NCBI GenBank assembly: GCA_938074205.1
Contig: CALJES010000008.1
Location: 1 to 64,000, forward strand
Direction: 5' to 3'
Source of the DNA: an uncultured bacterium
GTDB taxonomy: Bacteria > Armatimonadota > UBA5829
DNA length: 64,000 nucleotides
Shown: positions 61,068 through 64,000 of the stretch, piece by piece
Layout: each line of letters starts with the position of its first letter
Position numbering within the stretch: position 1 is the first letter of the stretch
The notes under the pieces: model-generated
What the model was told of the DNA's origin: nothing
Databases searched by the model: none
What the model saw: the letters and a program-made list of their open reading frames with translations, nothing else
Program-made: the position numbers and the translations under genes

Positions 61068-61955
61068 TCAGCAATCATAGTGGCCGACAAGTGAGGGAGA
61101 ACCCGGGTCGTGTTCAAAGGCCTTCACGGCCGAGCCGGTTGCGTAACAGTATGTGCATCCGTGGCGGCAGGTATCATACACTCCGATGTCTTTACTAACC
61201 ACACACCGGCAGGCTTTTCTCTGTCCTGGATCCTTCTGGTGAGTAACCTCGATACCAAATATGCGGCCTATGAGTTGATCGTCTATACACTTGCCCGGTT
61301 GCACGCCCAAAGTGGCCATGTCTACTTCCTCTGCACAGCTCACCAGTTCTATGCCGTGCCGCCGCGCAGAAGCGGCTATGGATTGCACCATTTCGGCAAA
61401 CCCCGGTTCGGTTTCCGGGTGAGATAAGTAATGGAATCCGTCTGCGCGCAAGCGGTCTAGGCGAAGTGCTACCGATTTGTAGTCGTCCATCAAACTTATT
61501 ATCGCGCGTTTTACGTACCCTTCGAGAGCACCGCCCAGCCGTTCGAAATTTACAGTGTGGTATTCGAACGGGGTGTGATTGCTCAAGATGACCGGATCAT
61601 ACCGCCAAATGACACGTTCAGGCCCGATAGCTTGTGCAAGTTTGCGGAATGCCAAGATTGCTTGTTCGGATGTGGGCGCGTGCGGCTCCAGAAAGCGCGG
61701 GTATCCGGTGAGCGTGAAGAGGAAGTAGTATCGGAAGCCTCGAACATCAAGCTCGTGCAGATACTCCATCATTGGCAGAGGGTAGCGCGTCCAGAAAACT
61801 ATTACGTCGACGTCTTGTTGTCTAAGCGAGACTCGCGTTACCTGCTGAGGGTTGAAAGGGTTAGGGACGCAGCAGTAGCCCTCACGAACTCGATTTATGA
61901 ACCACTCCGCGTAAAATGCTGGAATATCTGTTCTGCGGCTGGCGCTAACGATCAC
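61068..61955 (-). CDS. DUF1848 protein with radical-SAM-like cysteine motif
   Basis: A 295-residue protein of family DUF1848. The start at GTG 61955 gives the family N-terminus MIVSASRRTDIPAFY; the longer frame upstream lies inside the mutarotase-like gene. The end holds CRHGCTYCYA, a Cys-X3-Cys-X2-Cys pattern like radical SAM enzymes but at the C-terminus, preceded by CRCVVSKDIGVYDT. Function is unknown; a photolyase-like or radical SAM role has been suggested for the family by fold. It overlaps the upstream gene by 4 bp (GTGA), so translation is coupled. It ends 48 bp from the convergent GH36 gene. Confidence 0.82.
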   Translation of the reverse strand: MIVSASRRTDIPAFYAEWFINRVREGYCCVPNPFNPQQVTRVSLRQQDVDVIVFWTRYPLPMMEYLHELDVRGFRYYFLFTLTGYPRFLEPHAPTSEQAILAFRKLAQAIGPERVIWRYDPVILSNHTPFEYHTVNFERLGGALEGYVKRAIISLMDDYKSVALRLDRLRADGFHYLSHPETEPGFAEMVQSIAASARRHGIELVSCAEEVDMATLGVQPGKCIDDQLIGRIFGIEVTHQKDPGQRKACRCVVSKDIGVYDTCRHGCTYCYATGSAVKAFEHDPGSPSLVGHYDC

Positions 61956-63049
61956 GCCGGAATCACCCTGCCTTGCTCCACCTTTGTTACGCGGCTTATT
62001 CCGGAATACGCAATTGCTTTTAGATAAGTCGTCATGCGCTGGCCAGGCTCTAAAGTCTTCTGAGTGCCCTCTTGTATTACACGCGTCAGCCCAAATTGGG
62101 GATAGCTCGACCACGGTTCGAGGGCGCAGTTATAGGTGCGTCCATACCAGGGCCAACCGGTTCCTCCGCCGAACACTTGCCAGAACCACACGTAGGGGAA
62201 AGTTGCCAGGTCCCACTCTAGGGCGAATCCCACTTTTCTGACTGTGTCGGTCAGTGCGTACCATCCTTCTTCTACGTCCAGAAAACACAGCTCATCACTT
62301 CCCTTGCACTGCGGTGGGGGTATTCGGCTTCCGTCAACAACCTCACCCCATCTGGTAACCATTTTCGGCCAGTCGAAGACCTGCCCCCGTTCGAACCTCC
62401 GGTTTTCGTCTTCCGGGAAGGAGTGCACTGCTATTCGCCGGGCGCGTATGTCGACGATACAGTTCTCATTGAGAAATGGGGCGCCGAAGGTTGGGTGATG
62501 ACCCCACATAAAATCGATGAGTTCCTCCGAACAGTTAGTAATTGTCTCATCAATATGAAGAATGGGCTCACCTTCGCTTAGGGTCAGACGTTTCTCAATG
62601 ACCAAGGGACTCTTCAACAACCGGCAAGTGAGCTTCACTATAACTTCTTCCGGTTCGTCGCGTTCAATGGTGCACTTCCAGGGCAAATTCCACACTTCCC
62701 CGTGGTGTCCATATAGGGCATTCTTATAATTGCAGCCCTCACCACCCGAGGGAGCAATTTCTTGCCAGCCTCCCTCGTAGAAGTCCATGAAATTGCCCTC
62801 TGGCGAGGACATCGTGGGAACGTACAGCGCCCTCTCGCACAGACCTTGTGGGGTGCGCCACATGAAATCTATGTCGTAAGGCTTGTAGAGAAACGACCAT
62901 ATGTCGGATCCTTTTTCGGGCAGAATCTCTATCCTCAGCAATTCGTTTTCCAGGACCAGTAGCGTCCAACCCTTGTATGTGTAGCGGTCCGATATTCGGC
63001 AGCCGAAATTGCGTTCGTAGGTGTATCTTTCAAGACCGCGATATGGCAT
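61952..63049 (-). CDS. Galactose mutarotase-like protein (aldose 1-epimerase fold)
   Basis: A 365-residue cytoplasmic protein. GGGAGG is 9 nt before the ATG. The N-terminal LVLENELLRIEILPEKGSDI segment and the later DETITNCSEELIDFMWGHHPTFG (near residue 175) fit the aldose 1-epimerase/DUF4432 fold, with His-His as possible catalytic residues and Glu in ALEPWSSYP near the end. It probably interconverts or binds sugar anomers, consistent with the adjacent alpha-galactosidase, though family members vary in activity. The stop overlaps the start of DUF1848. Confidence 0.75.
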   Translation of the reverse strand: MPYRGLERYTYERNFGCRISDRYTYKGWTLLVLENELLRIEILPEKGSDIWSFLYKPYDIDFMWRTPQGLCERALYVPTMSSPEGNFMDFYEGGWQEIAPSGGEGCNYKNALYGHHGEVWNLPWKCTIERDEPEEVIVKLTCRLLKSPLVIEKRLTLSEGEPILHIDETITNCSEELIDFMWGHHPTFGAPFLNENCIVDIRARRIAVHSFPEDENRRFERGQVFDWPKMVTRWGEVVDGSRIPPPQCKGSDELCFLDVEEGWYALTDTVRKVGFALEWDLATFPYVWFWQVFGGGTGWPWYGRTYNCALEPWSSYPQFGLTRVIQEGTQKTLEPGQRMTTYLKAIAYSGISRVTKVEQGRVIPA

Positions 63050-63292
63050 ATTAGTCTTCCTCCCAGGTGCAGCGTCGGTTTTGGCGGCGAGAAAGAACTA
63101 AAATCAGCTTTCGCCGAACGGAGAATAAACACCTGCAAGAGCAATGGACGATGGGCATGCGCGGAACTCGCCGCAGGATCTCTGTGAATGGCTCTGCTGA
63201 GTCACTTTCTTTCCTGCAGGAACAAAGGGGATAGACGAATAATGCACGATATGATCAAAACCATATTTGAGGTGAAAGGAGGCGCGAGTGCA

Positions 63293-63997
63293 GTGTTAAA
63301 ACGTTTATCGATTCTAACTGCCATATCTGTCTTAATCGTGTGGTGTCCCTCGACTGGTGCACAGGCTGCGGAGCTGTTCAAGAGGGACGAGGCGATACCC
63401 GCCGACGCAATAGTGCTTTTTGATGGCAAGGACTTGTCTGAGTGGCAATCTTGTGATGGAAGTCCCGCCAATTGGAAAGTTGAGAACGGCTATATGATAG
63501 CAGGCGGTGGTGATATCTGCAGTAAGCAGGTTTTCAAGGACTGTCAGCTTCACGTAGAGTTTTGGATTCCTCTAATGCCCGATGCGCGTGGCCAGGGCAG
63601 GGGCAACAGCGGGGTATTTCTACAAGGTTGGAACTATGAGGTTCAAATACTCGACTCTTACGGTCTGACACCCGGGGCAAGTGACTGCGGTGCCATATAT
63701 AGCATCGCGCCGCCGATGGTCAACGCGTGCAGACCGCCGGAGCATTGGCAGACGTACGATATCTTCTTCCACGCGGCCAGGTTCGACGAAAGCGGAAAGA
63801 AGATTGCCAACGCGCGGATGTCAGTGCTACAAAACGGTGTTTGGATTCACGAGAACGTTGAAATTCCTCGCCCAACACCTGGAGCTTCAATGAGCGATCC
63901 GAAGGAGCCTGGACCCATTCGACTACAAGACCACGGCTGTCCCGTGCGATTCCGAAACATATGGGTCCGACCTTTGGTGCAACCTGAAAAGAACTAG
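63293..63997 (+). CDS. Secreted DUF1080 protein (3-keto-disaccharide hydrolase family)
   Basis: A 234-residue exported protein. Start GTG 63293, after AAAGGAGG (10 nt), gives the signal peptide LKRLSILTAISVLIVWC; longer frames from 63188 or 63243 lack a comparable site. The single domain is DUF1080: IVLFDGKDLSEWQ, WKVENGYMIAGGGDI, DCQLHVEFWIP, GNSGVFLQGWNYEVQILDSYG, and the terminal IRLQDHGCPVRFRNIWV. The family has a concanavalin-like fold; some members cleave 3-keto-glucosides. The stop is 3 bp from the window end. The 243 bp between it and the mutarotase-like gene hold no recognisable gene. Confidence 0.85.
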   Translation: MLKRLSILTAISVLIVWCPSTGAQAAELFKRDEAIPADAIVLFDGKDLSEWQSCDGSPANWKVENGYMIAGGGDICSKQVFKDCQLHVEFWIPLMPDARGQGRGNSGVFLQGWNYEVQILDSYGLTPGASDCGAIYSIAPPMVNACRPPEHWQTYDIFFHAARFDESGKKIANARMSVLQNGVWIHENVEIPRPTPGASMSDPKEPGPIRLQDHGCPVRFRNIWVRPLVQPEKN

Positions 63998-64000
63998 ATT

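Noticed and set aside
1-64000. CRISPR arrays, insertion sequences, integrases, tRNA or rRNA genes
   Set aside because: No regularly spaced repeats, transposase-like frames or conserved RNA gene sequences were recognised anywhere in the window.

Overview
The window is about 64 kb of gene-dense chromosome of intermediate GC. I see no tRNA, rRNA, CRISPR array, transposase or prophage gene. The gene content points to a diderm bacterium outside Proteobacteria, most likely Armatimonadota or a close relative. The reasons are an outer-membrane porin with an N-terminal SLH domain, a pseudopilin of the short CDGHV-ending type, secreted DUF4091, DUF1080 and CBM9-like proteins, a PEP-CTERM protein and many TTG start codons. 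This assignment is inferred from gene families, not from a marker phylogeny.

Layout. (1) 1-5.2 kb: the start of a secreted protein (minus strand) behind a strong promoter and a long, apparently folded leader; a MEMO1 protein; a membrane/TPR protein; a divergent uronate-isomerase-like protein. (2) 5.2-16 kb: a plus-strand housekeeping run of mtaB, HIT, rpsU, yqeY, pgpH, ybeY, dgkA-PAP2, a CNNM/CorC protein, thiL, tsaE, tsaB and rtcA. (3) 16-25.6 kb: an orphan FecCD permease, hrcA, a seven-heme cytochrome c, and a minus-strand phosphate operon (SLH porin, pstS, terminator, pstC, pstA, pstB) divergent from a PhoB-type regulator with a probable Pho box. (4) 25.6-33.9 kb: a lactonase-like hydrolase, a galactokinase-like GHMP kinase, and polysaccharide export genes (Wzz-like, seven-SLBB export protein, YjbH-like protein). 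(5) 34-51 kb: large secreted proteins, a PEP-CTERM protein, a pseudopilin, DUF4091, PHP, a CapD-type dehydratase, an MFS transporter, thiM and a CBM9-like protein. (6) 51-54.4 kb: a three-gene redox cluster (DUF6599-like, Tat-lipoprotein DUF362, NapH-NapG-like fusion). (7) 54.4-64 kb: sugar metabolism (GalE-like epimerase, dipeptide epimerase, a GH with a C-terminal OB-like domain, a GH36 alpha-galactosidase, a mutarotase-like protein coupled to DUF1848, DUF1080).

How the genes fit together. The phosphate block reads as a complete uptake route: porin for the outer membrane, PstS in the periplasm, PstCA-PstB in the inner membrane. A terminator after pstS probably sets the ratio of binding protein to permease. 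The polysaccharide, CapD and PEP-CTERM genes suggest exopolysaccharide and surface-protein assembly. The glycoside hydrolases, epimerases and GHMP kinase suggest plant or microbial polysaccharide use, including galactosides.

Expression signals are unusually readable. Several intergenic regions carry near-consensus sigma-A promoters with 16-18 bp spacers. Three or four of them place the predicted transcription start at, or a few bases before, the start codon of a gene with no Shine-Dalgarno site, so leaderless mRNAs are likely. At least eleven genes appear to start with TTG.
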